From: Halocafeteria seosinensis
Taxonomy: Eukaryota > Sar > Bigyra > Bicosoecida
Direction of reading: 5' to 3'
Length of the DNA: 64,000 nucleotides
Assembly: GCA_001687465.1 (NCBI GenBank)
Contig: LVLI01000388.1
Span: forward strand, 45,365-109,364
A program made the translations under genes and the position numbers. Numbering within the stretch: position 1 is the stretch's first letter; each line of letters begins with the position of its first letter. Under the pieces are notes generated by a model. The model had not been told where the DNA came from. It made no database searches and saw only the letters and a list, made by a program, of their open reading frames with translations. Below are positions 34,701-46,729 of this stretch, piece after piece.

Positions 34701-37700
34701 GTACATTGGAGTTTTCAGTGGGAAACGTTGACATGAATGTGTTAAGGGATCCTGTTGAAGAAGCTCTCTTAACTATTCAAACGATAGGAAGCTACGCGTC
34801 ATCTTGTGGATGTGCCGTATCGCATTGCGATGAAAAGTATTGTAATCAAATCCGTAATGTAAGGGAGTCTTTGCTCGCGGTCACTTCAGAAATTGGACTG
34901 GTTGAATGGATCATTCATAGATCCCGCCGAAACAGACAGCCGGCGGTTGACTCTAGGGGCAAAAAGAAGCAGAAAGAAAAACAACCCCATCAGAAGCAAT
35001 ATGACGCTCCCAGCACTACCCGCAGACGACAGTCTTGGCATGGTGGAATGGCCCTTCACGATGTGTCGACGTGCGTGCTTCCAGCTACTCGAAGAAGGAG
35101 AGCGAACTCTCAAGATTCATATCTTGGTTGGAATGGAAGTAGCTTGGATAACTCGTCTAAACAAGTAAACCTGTTGATGTCTGAAACGTCTCTAGAGGAA
35201 GTCTTTACCTCGGAGCCCAGTCAATTTAGAAGTCAAAGCAAGAAGGTGGACAGCTTGCTCGGTCCCGTGCAACGGATTTTAGAACATGCTGCCAACGTAC
35301 AGCGACGACTAATTTCGCTAGAGTCTCATGCGGATAATGAAGATCGCATTGTGCAATCCCTAAGAAGGATTGAGAGAAAGCTAATTCAAATTTTTGCGTT
35401 CCGCTTTGCCGAGTTTATCCAAGGGAACCGGAAGACGTATTTCGAGGGGTTTTCGAAGCAGAAGTATGTTCGGGAGGAACCGCGGCCCTTTTCGCTTCAC
35501 GAATTTGTCCACCGAACCTGTGAAAAAGCTGGCGAGCAGTGTGCGTCATTTGCTTCTCGTTCTGGGCAAACTTCCCATTCAGCCAACTTATTTGCTCATA
35601 CCTTCCGATTTGGATTCAGTGATAGCGTAACCGATGGAATTTCATCTCCCTTACTTCTTCCAACGGAAGCTCCTGAGGGGCAACCAATCCCAGATTATTG
35701 CTTTAGTGATATTGGGTATCACTCCTGTCAAGTGCAAGCGAATGATTTACTAGTTGCGGTTGAACAACATACTTCCTGGGAGTCCTTTGAAACCTACAAT
35801 TCATCTACGAATCACAAAGTTTACTGCAATAACATAAAGGTATTGGCTGAACCGGACCTCTTACCCACGGCCTTGGTAGCCGCGCAGCAGTACCAGGTTT
35901 GTAAGGCTTCTCCCTCTATTCGCTCCGCGCTGATATCGGAGAAAGCAAACCTTAATGTCAGCCCGAAAACCACTCGGATTTCCGGGGAGTCGTCGACATT
36001 TCTTTGTGTTAGCGACTTTAGTGTTCACATTTTAGGAGGGGAGAATGCCTGGCTCCAGGTTGACACAGAACTTTCAGGCTACATGGGGAACCATCATACG
36101 TTTTGCAGTATTCCTGTGGCGACTGCGGAACTCCGATCGAATTCTGTAGATGCCAGAAATGAAGCTACGAAAATGAAAGGTACGTCTTCCCTTTGGAGTT
36201 CTAAGGTCTCAAGTGTCAGCTTCTGGAGCTATCACGATACGGAGGGAGGTAAGTTCCTCACTGTCCAAAAAGCCTTCGCCGACCTGTTACTATCGCCATA
36301 TCTTGTGGACGCCATAACGGATGGGCTAATGGAATGGGAAAACGAATCTGAAACGTTCAATATATCCTTGGAATCTCTGCAGCACACAGTATCCGCCGGT
36401 GCAGTGGAATCCCAAATTTCTAAGGGGAAAGGTCTGGCGGTCCTTGTGTCGGAAATCGACTTTAATATTATAGCGTCTTCTACCCTTTGCGTCAGTTACA
36501 CCATGGAAAAGTTAAATCTGAACCAGCGTGCCTCGATAGGTGATTCTCGTTCCAGAATTTACGCATCGAAACAGTCCGTAAAGTTCCTGCGCGAGAAAGC
36601 TGTCCTGTTCGAAGTCGGACTACCACAAGTTGAAACGTACATACTGTACAAAGAAGATACCCCGGGTGTCCCATTAAGAAATGTATGCTGCATGATAGAA
36701 AAAACTGAAGCTGGATTCACGGAACAATCTGTGGCTAGCTTGCTTAGGGTGCAGGCTTCTTCAGAAGCGGAATTAAAGTTCTTGTTTCACCGCTGCTCGG
36801 AGGTATATTCATCGCTACAGAGAAGTTGGTCATCGATCAAAGGTGTAACCGAAGAACCGGCGAAGGAGCTCGCCACTTCCCCGGAGGAGGGATGCTTGAC
36901 GTCCGTGTTTATCGTACAACGATATGTAAGCATAGACTTTGACACTGTGGAGAACGCGTATACTAGGAGACTCAACTTCACTGGAGGTCCAAACTGTGTC
37001 CTCTTGACGAGGTCCGAGGGATCTAGTGCTAGTAGTGACTCTACACTAGTACCTCACGTCCAAATGGTATTCTATAATCTCCTTATCAAACTACTCGAAC
37101 GCCATGATGGCTGCGAAGAAGCCGCTGCCGTTTCTAAGAAAAATGCCTCCCTCGTCTCTCTCCCTGTGCCCTTTGCTTCAATCCAGGAGGCTAATTCTGA
37201 TGCAAACGCTGATTCGTCCTCTGTGGTATCTGAAGAATCTGGATTTACCCAGGGCAAGAATACCTCCATCCTTAGGGATCTTCGAATTTCATCATCCCTG
37301 AATATATCCGGAGACTCAAGTGATTGGTTGACAGCGTTACCTCCAAGCTCCCACTTCCGCCTGGTTGGTAGCTCCGAATCAACTCTGGGTATTGAGTTTG
37401 TACCCAAGGAACAAGAAAACTCGAACACGCACTATACAATCTCTGTTGAGCTAGCCAAGAGCGCCACGGTTGTTTTCCCTCCGGCTCTCAGGTGGATCGT
37501 AAAGTTCACCGAAAGCATTAATAAGCTTGCGCAGCGCTCATCTCTAGCGCTTAACTCCCTGGAACATGGCAATGGAAGCTCCGAACGGAAGTCAGCAACC
37601 TTCTCGCACACAACTAATAAGAGTGCGGGAGTTTCGGTGTCGGCTGATGAAGATACCGAGGATGATATGTTTGGACTCTACACAAGCGACATGACGTTGG

Positions 37701-40700
37701 ATGTTGTTGCTCAGCTCTCTATCAGCAATGCAATCGTTGCGTTTCCGTATGTTCCTGAGTGGGCGCGCGTCGGAGACATTTCTTCTACACTTCAAAAGAC
37801 TGATAGTGAACCCAAGGGCATCAATCTAGGTACAATAAATGAAGATTCTGTCGATGTCAGCAGCGTTAGAACCTTATTGCGCAAGTATGTAGCAACTGAT
37901 CCTGAACAAATTCCGGACGATAAAACTGCGAATTATCTGGATGCATTGTGCTTGAGACTCGGTGACGCTTTAGTCAATGTGAAGGCCCATAGAGATTCGA
38001 GCTACACTGAAAGTGATCATCCGCTCTCTGTGGCTGCATCCGGAATGAACGAAGATGTAGATGAATCCCAGATGCGTTCCAACTATTGGCAAGGCTCGCT
38101 AGCGTGCGCTGTGTCCGGCGTGCGTCTGGGAACCAGGGCGAACAAGGTAGAGGACTTAATTATTCGCGGCCCATCAGCAATGGAGCATGCGATTTCTAAT
38201 TTAGCAGGGTTCCTCTGTAACATATCAAAGATTGAACTGACATCGTCAGTGTCTCATGGCGTGGCACCCGCTTCTTCGGAAAAGGCGGAAGGATGTTTGG
38301 ACACACGGATTGTGGGCACTGTGTCTACCGATCCGCTGCTTGTAGCTGTAAATCCTGGCTGTCTCACAGACTTATACTCGTTGCTGTTCACGTGGAAGAT
38401 GTCTGGATGTATCGACGATGCTATTCAAGACATTCTGAGTGAAAAACAAAATAAACCATCCTTGAGCGGGCAAATCACTTCAAGGAGCACTGTGACCGCT
38501 GCCGCGTTCGATGATGAAGAGGTAGAAGAGTTCGATACCGATACAGGCCCCCAAGAAGGTGCAATCCAAGTATCCGAGGGGCCATCCTCCAGGACGCTTC
38601 AGCATTTTTGCTGTATCACCTTCATTGGTTTTGTAAGTGGGGGCTCCGCTCGCTTATATGGTTTGCCTGACCTGGCAGCTCAAAGCACTCCCAAAGATCA
38701 GAAGGAACAGAGTGGCCTTCTATTCGATATGCCATTACCACGCCTACAAATTATTTCTAACGAGGATGTACTCCCTATGGGGGCGGGTGACAAGGAACCT
38801 GGGTACATGTACTTTGGAGTAGAAGTACAGCCTTTTATCATAAATCCTGATCTATTTTCCTTTGTTCAGCAATCATTTGTCATATGGAAGTCAATTCATG
38901 CTACCAGGATTATTGCTAGTGTAGGTGAACGAGCAGGAGACATTGGCTACATGGGAGACCTGTCATCACCTCCCTGGGAGGGTGGGTACCCACAATGGAT
39001 GAGTTCTCCAAAGGCAGGCCGATTACAGCGGATTGATAGCAAATATTCTGAATCGAAACAGAAAGAACAATGGGATAAACAGTCCTCTGGCTCTGGCCAT
39101 GAGTGGTCAACAATCGTGCATATGGATATCTACACCAAGGACACCCAGAGCGTACGAGATGCTATGGAACCAGCGTTTAGTGTCTCTTGCGAACCGATGG
39201 TGAACAACGTAGAATTTCTGTGCTACCTGGAGAAACCAATACAAGCAAGTGCCCGTGTATCTCATGGGGGACTTTTTCGCTCCTCGAGTGGCAAGGTAGA
39301 CAGTTACAATGTGGTAGCGTCGAAAGTGTCCTTCAGGGTTGTTGAGAAAAAAGATGGTACTATCAACAACGTGATCACCTCTGCTGTACTTACCGGTATG
39401 GATGTATCGGCCATCAAGCGGTGCTCTGGGGCTACGGATATCGCGTCGGGCGAAACGCCGGCTGTAGAGGCCACCACTGAAGATTGGCACGATATCCAGT
39501 TGGTTTTGGGAAAATTGAGTTACAAGTTGTTCACAGCCAACATGGAGAGTGCCCTGTTGTTCCTTCATGGCTGGGGCTGCAAGCTTGAGGAAACCGCCCA
39601 TGCGCTGCAAGTCATGCTTGGCTTACTGAGTGAAGATTATCACATTCCCCAAGCGTCGTTTTCTCGTAACTCCCCTTACGATGCCCGGAAAATTCGAGAA
39701 GCCCTTATCGATTTCCTTCAGAATGTGATTGAGAGTCCACAGAAGGATGGCTTACCTAATTTTTTACTCCACCCGAATTCTGCGAGTAGAACGTACGCGC
39801 GGATAAAAAGGATAACTGGAGAACTCGGCACAAACCAAGCGGCCGGAGCGGACTTCAAAGCTAGCGTCGACAACTTCTGGTTACTTTCTCGCTTGGATGA
39901 CTGCCGCGTGTCGCCATCCAAGGGAAAGAATAACACTGACATTTCTACTGGGTTTCACAAGCTCAGTTACCGGATTTTGAAGAAGTTGAGTGTAGCCGGT
40001 AGTCTCGAATGCTCTAAAGCAAGTTTCTATGTCGGATGGAAGAAAAATCCTGAGATAAGAACGCAGCTCCAGGTACTGACAGAATGCGAGATCGGACGCC
40101 TAAGCTCGACACTGCAGGATGTTGTTGGCCAAGGAAACTCAGCGAGTATGCCAGTGTTAGATGCTACAGTGAACAGAATAGCACTGAAGGTTGGTAACAG
40201 GGTGGAACGAGGACCATCTGGTAATAGTGACGCCTTCGTATACTTGTGCCGTGTTTCTTCTATCGCTGCTAATGTGGCACCGACCCTCCTAGTAGCAACT
40301 GTTGATGTGTTGCTGGAGCCGTATATCAACCTTCTGGAGCTCTATTATCGCTCTGCTAGCAAGCTTTACAAGGTAGCAGATACATCCCTTTTCCAACTTA
40401 CAGAGTCTCCTGCGCATAAGCAAATGGTTGGGAGACTCAATGAGGCTTTCCATCAGGCTATTCATGCCCACGTCGAGCACCAGAGGCAGTGGCAGGAGCA
40501 TCGGAGACAACCTGTTGCTGTCCACACAGATCCTTTACTTGCCCTCGGTCAAGGAACTATCATGGTTGGTAAACTAGATGTTTTTTGGTACGCGGCTTCA
40601 GGCCCGGTAAAAGAAGTAAACAAAATTCGGGCCAGTGGCAAGAGTGTTAGGTTGGATCTGCGCCAGCAATTTCCGGATGTTGATGACGAGCCGCGATTAC

Positions 40701-41488
40701 ATCATCCTATTTTTGGCCGAGTCCTTACTGTAGCATACCAAGAAGTGCAACTTGACAGGATTACACAAAGGTCAGACAACCAGAGGGCTCAATATGAAGT
40801 GGTAGCTGAAGACTCGCTTCTCAAATTTCCGCCTTCAGAAATTATGATAAGAACTGAACAAGCATTTGAAGAAAGCGAATACTCGAACTTGATTGCGAGT
40901 TCCACGGGCACCTACAGTGGTGACGGTAGTTCACAGGCGGCGACGGGCGGCAAACTAACTAACGAACTTCTCTATGTCTTCAAGTCAAGATTCAAGGACT
41001 CCATAGGAACGTCCAACGACATGAGATCCTATAATTATGTGGGATCGATTAGTGGTCCGTTCAGAAGTAAAATGGCTCAAGCCAGCAATCGCTTAAACCT
41101 GTTGCTCAGCCGGCTAGAGCAATCACGGACCTCCAGTATCAATGCTCGCTTGAACCGGGAATTATATGTCAGTGTCGTTACCGGATACGTGTACCTTGCG
41201 AGTTCTCCTGCGGTAATAGCAATGAGAGCGAGCAAATATGCCGCTGCTCCAACGACTCAACTCAATTTCACTCCGAATCCCCGTGTTGAGCGATCCGAAG
41301 CTTTCCAGTTTAATCCCAAATTCTTCGGCGATCTATACTTAACAAGCATATTAAGCACATTTGGTATTCGCGTGCAGGAACGACTTCCTGAGGTCTTCTT
41401 CAATACCATATCTACCCCGACCATCGAGTTCTTGGAACTGGTACGCCAATGGTGCGAGTTGTTTCAACTCAAGAATGAGGAAGACTAA
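28791..41488 (+). CDS. Bridge-like lipid transfer protein, Csf1/BLTP1 (tweek) family
   Basis: Proteins of this family are long hydrophobic-groove rods that move bulk phospholipid from the ER to other membranes at contact sites. Exons 28791-29187, 29290-29393 and 29453-41488 give 4178 residues. Residues 1-35 resemble a signal peptide or anchor (MMLLSLMLGIFEASLSHA), then a Thr/Pro-rich linker and a membrane segment at about 92-109. The groove opens with EINIGSIQVSLLGGKVFVYNI and a WW pair (VIYIPWWTR), matching the Csf1 N-terminus. The rest lacks named domains but alternates long beta-like stretches with Ser-rich loops. The extreme C-terminus (FGDLYLTSILSTFGIRVQ, LPEVFF) resembles the Csf1 end. 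The size is in line with the family (yeast Csf1 about 2960, human BLTP1 about 5000). The 12-kb last exon without introns is odd in this gene-rich, intron-bearing region. The call rests on the N-terminus, length and C-terminus. Confidence 0.78.
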
Positions 41489-42635
41489 CTGCATTGCTTG
41501 CCTGGGAATAGCGTCACCCCCAGTGCTTCATGCTACAGAAATCGTCTGTAGCACACATCAATGCATACAATACGGCCAAATCTGTATCAGGGCACAACCA
41601 CCTTTGTTACATGTAGTGTAGGTTTCAGCACAAACTGCTGCTTGCTACACAAGTAAAGCATCAACAATGCTACCTATCGAATTCCTCAATTATTTTCACA
41701 ATCATACAACTTGTTACACAGCAAGGCAATGTTGGATTCCTCGTATGAGTCAGTGGCTTGACTCAGCAGGGTGGACTCCTCTACCGTGTTTGAAGCGGGA
41801 TTCCCAAGCCCATGTTCTTCAGCTTTACAGCATGTTCTACGCTGCCAGTTCCACATAGTAGACGCCTTCCTTTGTAGATAAAGCACATAAGCAAGCTCTC
41901 TAAGTCCGCGTTGTGGCATCCGGGACTGGAAGAGGGAAGAGAAAGGGAAGTAAAGATGGTACGAAGCATGACTCACACTACTACCCTCTACAGGAACCAA
42001 CCGTGTGAGCTGTAAGTCTCGACAGCAGCATGACTGCACCCTATAGATCGTGCTCACATTTGGGTCCGAGTATCAGCGTCTAAATTCCCCATGAAAGGAC
42101 GGCAAAAGGACCAACAACACCGGGAAATAGCCCACAAACCCAAAACCTAAGGGGTGGTTGAAGCAGCCATGCGGGAAATTATTGTGGCGTTCGAACCGGC
42201 TATGATGCTGCACACGCGCCCCATTTTTGCTGCCAAGAGAGCGCGCAGCGGCACCTTGATAGTCACATTCTTATGTGTCCCTTACAGTCTTTATGCCGTG
42301 GCTGTGTGTGAGGGTGCAGCAGAGCTTTGTAACAGGCGTGTAACGGCTTCAGCGCGTCGCCAGAGAACAGAGAACGGGGAACAGGAGTTCCCCGGGGTCC
42401 ATGATCGGAGTATTCCCTCCTTGCAGCAGTTAGTTGATGGGTTTTAACAAGGTTTGAAAAGACGCACACCCACGAACACACAAAGCGAAATAAATATTGA
42501 GGTAAAGGGCTTGATGGCGAACGGGCACTAGTTTGTGTAAAGGTGCACATACAGTAGAGTCACACTGTTCTCGCTATTGTTATCTCCGTACTTGTATCAA
42601 GAAACCTTTTAACACTGATAAGAAGAACTAACACC
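41489..42635. other. Intergenic stretch with scattered TGASTCA sites
   Basis: No supported gene lies in this 1.15 kb between the BLTP1 stop and the Zn2Cys6 start. Open frames of 60-120 codons on both strands have no domain or splice support. TGAGTCA at 41746-41752, TGACTCA at 41759-41765 and TGACTCA at 41969-41975 are possible bZIP sites; the first two are 6 bp apart. The 3' part must contain the promoter of the regulator gene. Confidence 0.4.
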
Positions 42636-43950
42636 ATGCACGCCAAGTCCTCAGGCAAACCTGAACAGCCCGCCCAATTGAAACGGGCGTGTCGCCCGTG
42701 TTCTGCGAGCAAAGTGAAATGCGATAAAGGCCGACCATGCAGTGTAAGTGCAGCATAATTCCCTCTCAGCTCAACCCCGTACTGCTAGCTGGTGTTTGCG
42801 TGTGCACATGGTGGAGTCATCTCTTATTTTCTACCCATGACTGCAGCGGTGCATTGAGCGCAATAAAACGGACGAATGTGTCGATGTACTAACAAAAGCT
42901 GAGAAGCGCAGAAGGCAATTATTGGACACGATTTCCAACTCCGCCTTGTTGGGACAGTACCTACCAGAGTCGTCCCATTCTGAATACTCTTTGTCAGAGT
43001 GGGTGTTGGAGTCCCGTGGTATACATGCTGCTTCGACAGAAGTACAGACATCGAATACTAGAGTTGCCGAACCGCAGAGCACCAGTATTCATTCAACTCC
43101 TCCCTTCTTCCCCCCCGAGCTGGAGGGTCCCCTGAGCAATGCCAAGGCGATGAATGCATCCCAACCCTGGACTTCCAGTGAAAACACATCACTACCAAGC
43201 GAACCTTCTCTATTTTCCAGTGCTGAGAGCTCCACGACGGTAAAGTCTGAAGGGGCTGGTGGTATTCCAATACCGCTACGTCCAGAAATACCGTCCAGCT
43301 TTCCGTACTGTGGCAATTATTTCGAAACATCCAAGGGCCGACTTGCAAAGGGAAATGTCGCACAAGCAGATACTCGTAACCGGGGTATGACAGGAAAGCG
43401 ACAACCATCTCCAACCCTGTATACAGAAGGCCCTCCACTCAAACAGGAGCGTTTCTCTTCGCTGAGTATTCCACCTGTGGCTGACACTGGTGATACGAGA
43501 CCGTTGACAACAGAAAATCGCAGTGAATCTCATGGGGACTTACGTTTTCCTAGTGTAAATCCGACTGACTGGAAGCAACAGAAAAAGCCACAAGGTCCGA
43601 CGGATAGCGCTTCAGACATACCTGCCCACAGTGAAACGCAAATATCCGTATCGGAGGTCCCCGCTAGTCACGCAATGGTTTCGCAACATGATTCTTCGCA
43701 CTTTGACGAGTTCTCCAGCTTCCGACCACGGTTCCCATCACATGAGGAAAAGCTCTCTCCATTGGATGCTCTGTTTGAAGGTTTTTCGGATATCGATCAT
43801 CCGCCATTTTTCCAGTCTTTTGATGGAGAGACTGGCACGCTTTTCCCTTCAGAGAGAAGGCATTCGTCCGCGAGCAATGGATTTCCTACTCCGAGAGAGA
43901 GACTAGATTCGGGCAACTCCGAAGAGCACGAAGGACTTCCCGAATGGTAA
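42636..43950 (+). CDS. Zn2Cys6 binuclear cluster transcription factor
   Basis: Two exons, 42636-42743 and 42847-43950, give 403 residues if translation stops at 43950. Residues about 18-46 are a Zn2Cys6 cluster: ACRPCSASKVKCDKG, then PCSRC, then a cysteine after IERNKTDE. The spacing is C-x2-C-x6-C-x5-C-x2-C-x8-C, within the family rule, and the usual basic loop (KVKCDKGRPC) is kept. The intron splits the domain exactly after PCS. A basic helix (KAEKRRRQLL) follows as in GAL4-type linkers. The rest is Ser/Pro/Glu-rich and probably an activation region; no fungal-specific middle domain is visible. The stop at 43950 overlaps a GTAAGA donor, so the true end may lie downstream; an open frame at 44122-44350 could be a terminal exon. 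Zn2Cys6 factors are best known in fungi, which makes this context notable. Confidence 0.82.
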
Positions 43951-44706
43951 GAACCGCAATACAAAAATGGGAGCTTCCTTGTACCAGGACGGTTGAGTTT
44001 CCAAAATATCAGGGGGAATTCATACTCCAGCTACTCCCCTTAGACTCAGAAGTACACATTATACCGGTAATCAAAGAGAGCAGGGAGCATCTTAAGGTCT
44101 GGAGGATGTTACCTTTTGTTGTTTGACATCAGGAACCCTTTCATCACCAGGACAGTGGAATCCCCCTTCTTTTGGTTTCCCATGAGGTAGGTGCGGGGAT
44201 TCGAAATAACAATCCCCACTTCGTTGAGTCAGGATCCTTGAGTATTGAAGGAGCAACCTTTCCGTTTTTCGTGGTAACAGTAGATTCCGCATCCGAAAGT
44301 CCGGGACTTATGGGTGCTCCATGGACAGACACTAGGAGATGGAGGCTTTAGATTTTCATAGTTAGTTTTTTATATATGTTTGCATGTTTTGGTTGATGCC
44401 GATATACCCTCACGGTATCCAAGGAATCGACCACTGGTCGCCGCCTGCGCGCGGTTGACTCCTCCCCTTATGTATACTCTACGGTTCCTCCCTATTCCAC
44501 CCTCCCATCACTTGACAGCAGTCTCCAAAATTTGCATTTTTTGGACAATGAAAAGGCTCATGTGTCAACCAACCACTTCTAACTGAAGTTCTAAGCTCGA
44601 GGTTGACTCTCCGAACTTCAACATAACTTCACAAACTTCCGTTTGCTGCGGCCGTTAAGTGCATTCTACCTGCTATTAGGGTGTTTATAGTCGCTCCGAG
44701 GCGTAT
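43951..44706. other. Spacer, possible extra 3' exon of the regulator
   Basis: A + strand frame is open from 44122 to the stop at 44350 (EPFHHQDSGIPLLLVSHE, then a mixed hydrophobic stretch ending DTRRWRL). It lacks a start and is preceded by a CAG acceptor-like site at 44130. It may be a terminal exon of the Zn2Cys6 gene, but no clean splice chain was found. The rest (44351-44706) must hold the promoter of the next gene and shows nothing else. Confidence 0.35.
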
Positions 44707-46590
44707 ATGGGTGACCCTAAGGTGCATGCGAAGATCGTGGGGAGGAAAGAGACCATGAACGAGGAGTACGAGAAAACGGAAATCTTGCAGGACATTGACT
44801 GCAACTTTGCTCGAGCATGCGATCTCTCGGTCAAAGTGCGTCATAAACTGCAAAGATGGCTCGACCAGACCTTAGGAAACGCTGATCCAAATGCTCAAGT
44901 AAGTGTCTTATTCCCTTCCTTGCAGTGCTCTTCTGAATGAATCGAGTGGGGTGCAGAAGTGGTCGGAAGCGTTTGCAAGAATTGCTGGAGTAGAAACTTT
45001 AAGTAACCAGGCTAACCGGAAGCATTCAACCAAGCAACCCAATAGCCATGACAGATCCTCATCGAGCGCATTAGGCGAAATTACGAACACAAACGAGATA
45101 TCTCATACGGATGAAGGAGGAAACAATGTGAGGAATAGTACTCATCTTGATTTTTGAACGAACTGTCGTTGTATAGTATGCTGTGATTTCCCCGCTTCAG
45201 GAGAATGAGGAGAAGGATTTAGAGTTAGACAGCCCTGAGATACAACTTAAATCGACTAAATTACTCACGTCTGTAGAGGACGAAGACCAAGAGACAACTC
45301 ATCCTCCGAGCTCGAGTGCGGCTGCGGGGGAACCATACTGTGGAGACTTTTTATCGAGTCCCAATTTAGACTTGAAGACGAAAGCTCACCTACTAGGATC
45401 GGAAGGAGAAAAAAAAGAACTAGACGCTGACATTTCCCCCATTCGATATGTCCCTGAAGAAGGCGAAGGCTCTACACCGGACGATCGTGGTCGCTCTCAA
45501 GGCGGAGGAGCACAACTTCACCAACACAGCTTCAATAAAGACCGTATGGCAAACACCCCTGGAAACGATTCGGTGCATTCATCAGATTTCGAGATGAGCA
45601 CGGGGAAACCTCAGAAAGCGTCGTCACGACACCGGCGACAACGGAATGATGACGATGTCGTCAACAGCCCGTCTATAGAGAGCCCTGACACTTCCAGATC
45701 TTTATCGCGATTTTCGCTAGACTATTTAGAGTCCGCTGGTTATCAGCAGCACGAACATCAGCAAGCAGAAAATTCGGCTTCTCAAGAGGAAGGCGCCGGT
45801 GACAGTAGTAGCCGTTATGAGTCAAGTGCTACCGGTAACGCTGCCTTTGGATGTTTCCAGGCATCTTGCGAAAGTACTGGCGACCTTAAGAAGCGTATGG
45901 CAGAAAGCGGAGGTAAGCCGATTAATGACAAAGAATAGAGCGCTTCTCTTTAGTTCAGGAATATAATTAGTAGTTTTTGTGGTAAACAGTGGAAGAACAC
46001 GCCGCTCCCAGTAAGCGATGCAAATCAGAGGAAACGGATCCAGAAAGCGATGATGATTTCTTTGAGGGCAACGATGAATTGCCCGTTCCAGATTTCGATC
46101 TATCCCTCTTTCCAAAGGTGCGGATAATAGCATCATTTTTCCCTCTAGGTAAAGAAAATTGGCCAAATTCGAGGTTTGGTATGCAAGCGCAGGTATTTCA
46201 ATCTGGCAAAGCTGCTCATCAGCTCGTCGCTGTTTGGAGTCAATTCGTGGCATCTGAACCACTAGGTGGAGATGCTTTTACAGGTGAAACTGAAGAACCA
46301 GAATGCTTGGTAAGTCTATTTGTCGACGACACAAACTTCCTATAATACTGTATTCGATTACATTCTTCCTCCAGGATATGAAGGAACTGCGACGACGCGT
46401 GCCGGATGTATCAGAAGGCAAGATGAAGATTCTTCTGGACACTCTTGTATCCGTCGGTTTGCTCCGCTGCATTCGCTGCCGCACATCCGCATTTAATTCC
46501 TCCTCTTCTTCCAAAAGGACTAGCGACAGTGATACTCCTGGGATACACCTGTATTGGAAGCGCCGCACTAACGCTTCCACCCTCTCCTAG
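44707..46590 (+). CDS. Unknown protein, possible winged-helix C-terminus
   Basis: Five exons, 44707-44898, 44957-45127, 45201-45912, 45990-46309 and 46375-46590, give 536 residues with all phases consistent. I do not recognise it. The N-terminus is helical and charged (ILQDIDCNFARACDLSVK, VRHKLQRWLDQTLG). The centre (about 75-370) is rich in Ser, Glu, Asp and Gln and looks disordered, with a basic RHRRQR patch. An acidic stretch (ESDDDFFEGNDE) leads to an orderly C-terminal part: helices, then MKELRRRVPDVSEGKMKILL and LVSVGLLRC with GIHLYWK, a helix-helix-strand pattern that could be a winged helix. A chromosome-associated role would fit the layout but is not shown. Spacing to the next gene on the same strand is only 139 bp. 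Confidence 0.72.
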
Positions 46591-46729
46591 TAACTGTCAC
46601 ATTCAATTTCTGCAAAATAAAATTAAAATGGTACTACATATCTGTAATCCTATGGATTGATTTAGTTATTTATTTAAAAATAAATCGAGCAAGTACCGGT
46701 ATTTAGTGTGTGTTTTGTGGTAAATCAAG

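Noticed and set aside
41686-42447. Open frames of 97-123 codons between the BLTP1 and Zn2Cys6 genes
   Set aside because: No recognisable domain, no consistent splice joins, and overlapping frames on both strands of similar length suggest chance.
46117-46150. A GT...AG stretch of about 33 bases inside exon 45990-46309
   Set aside because: It is much shorter than the other introns here, and the frame reads through without a stop.
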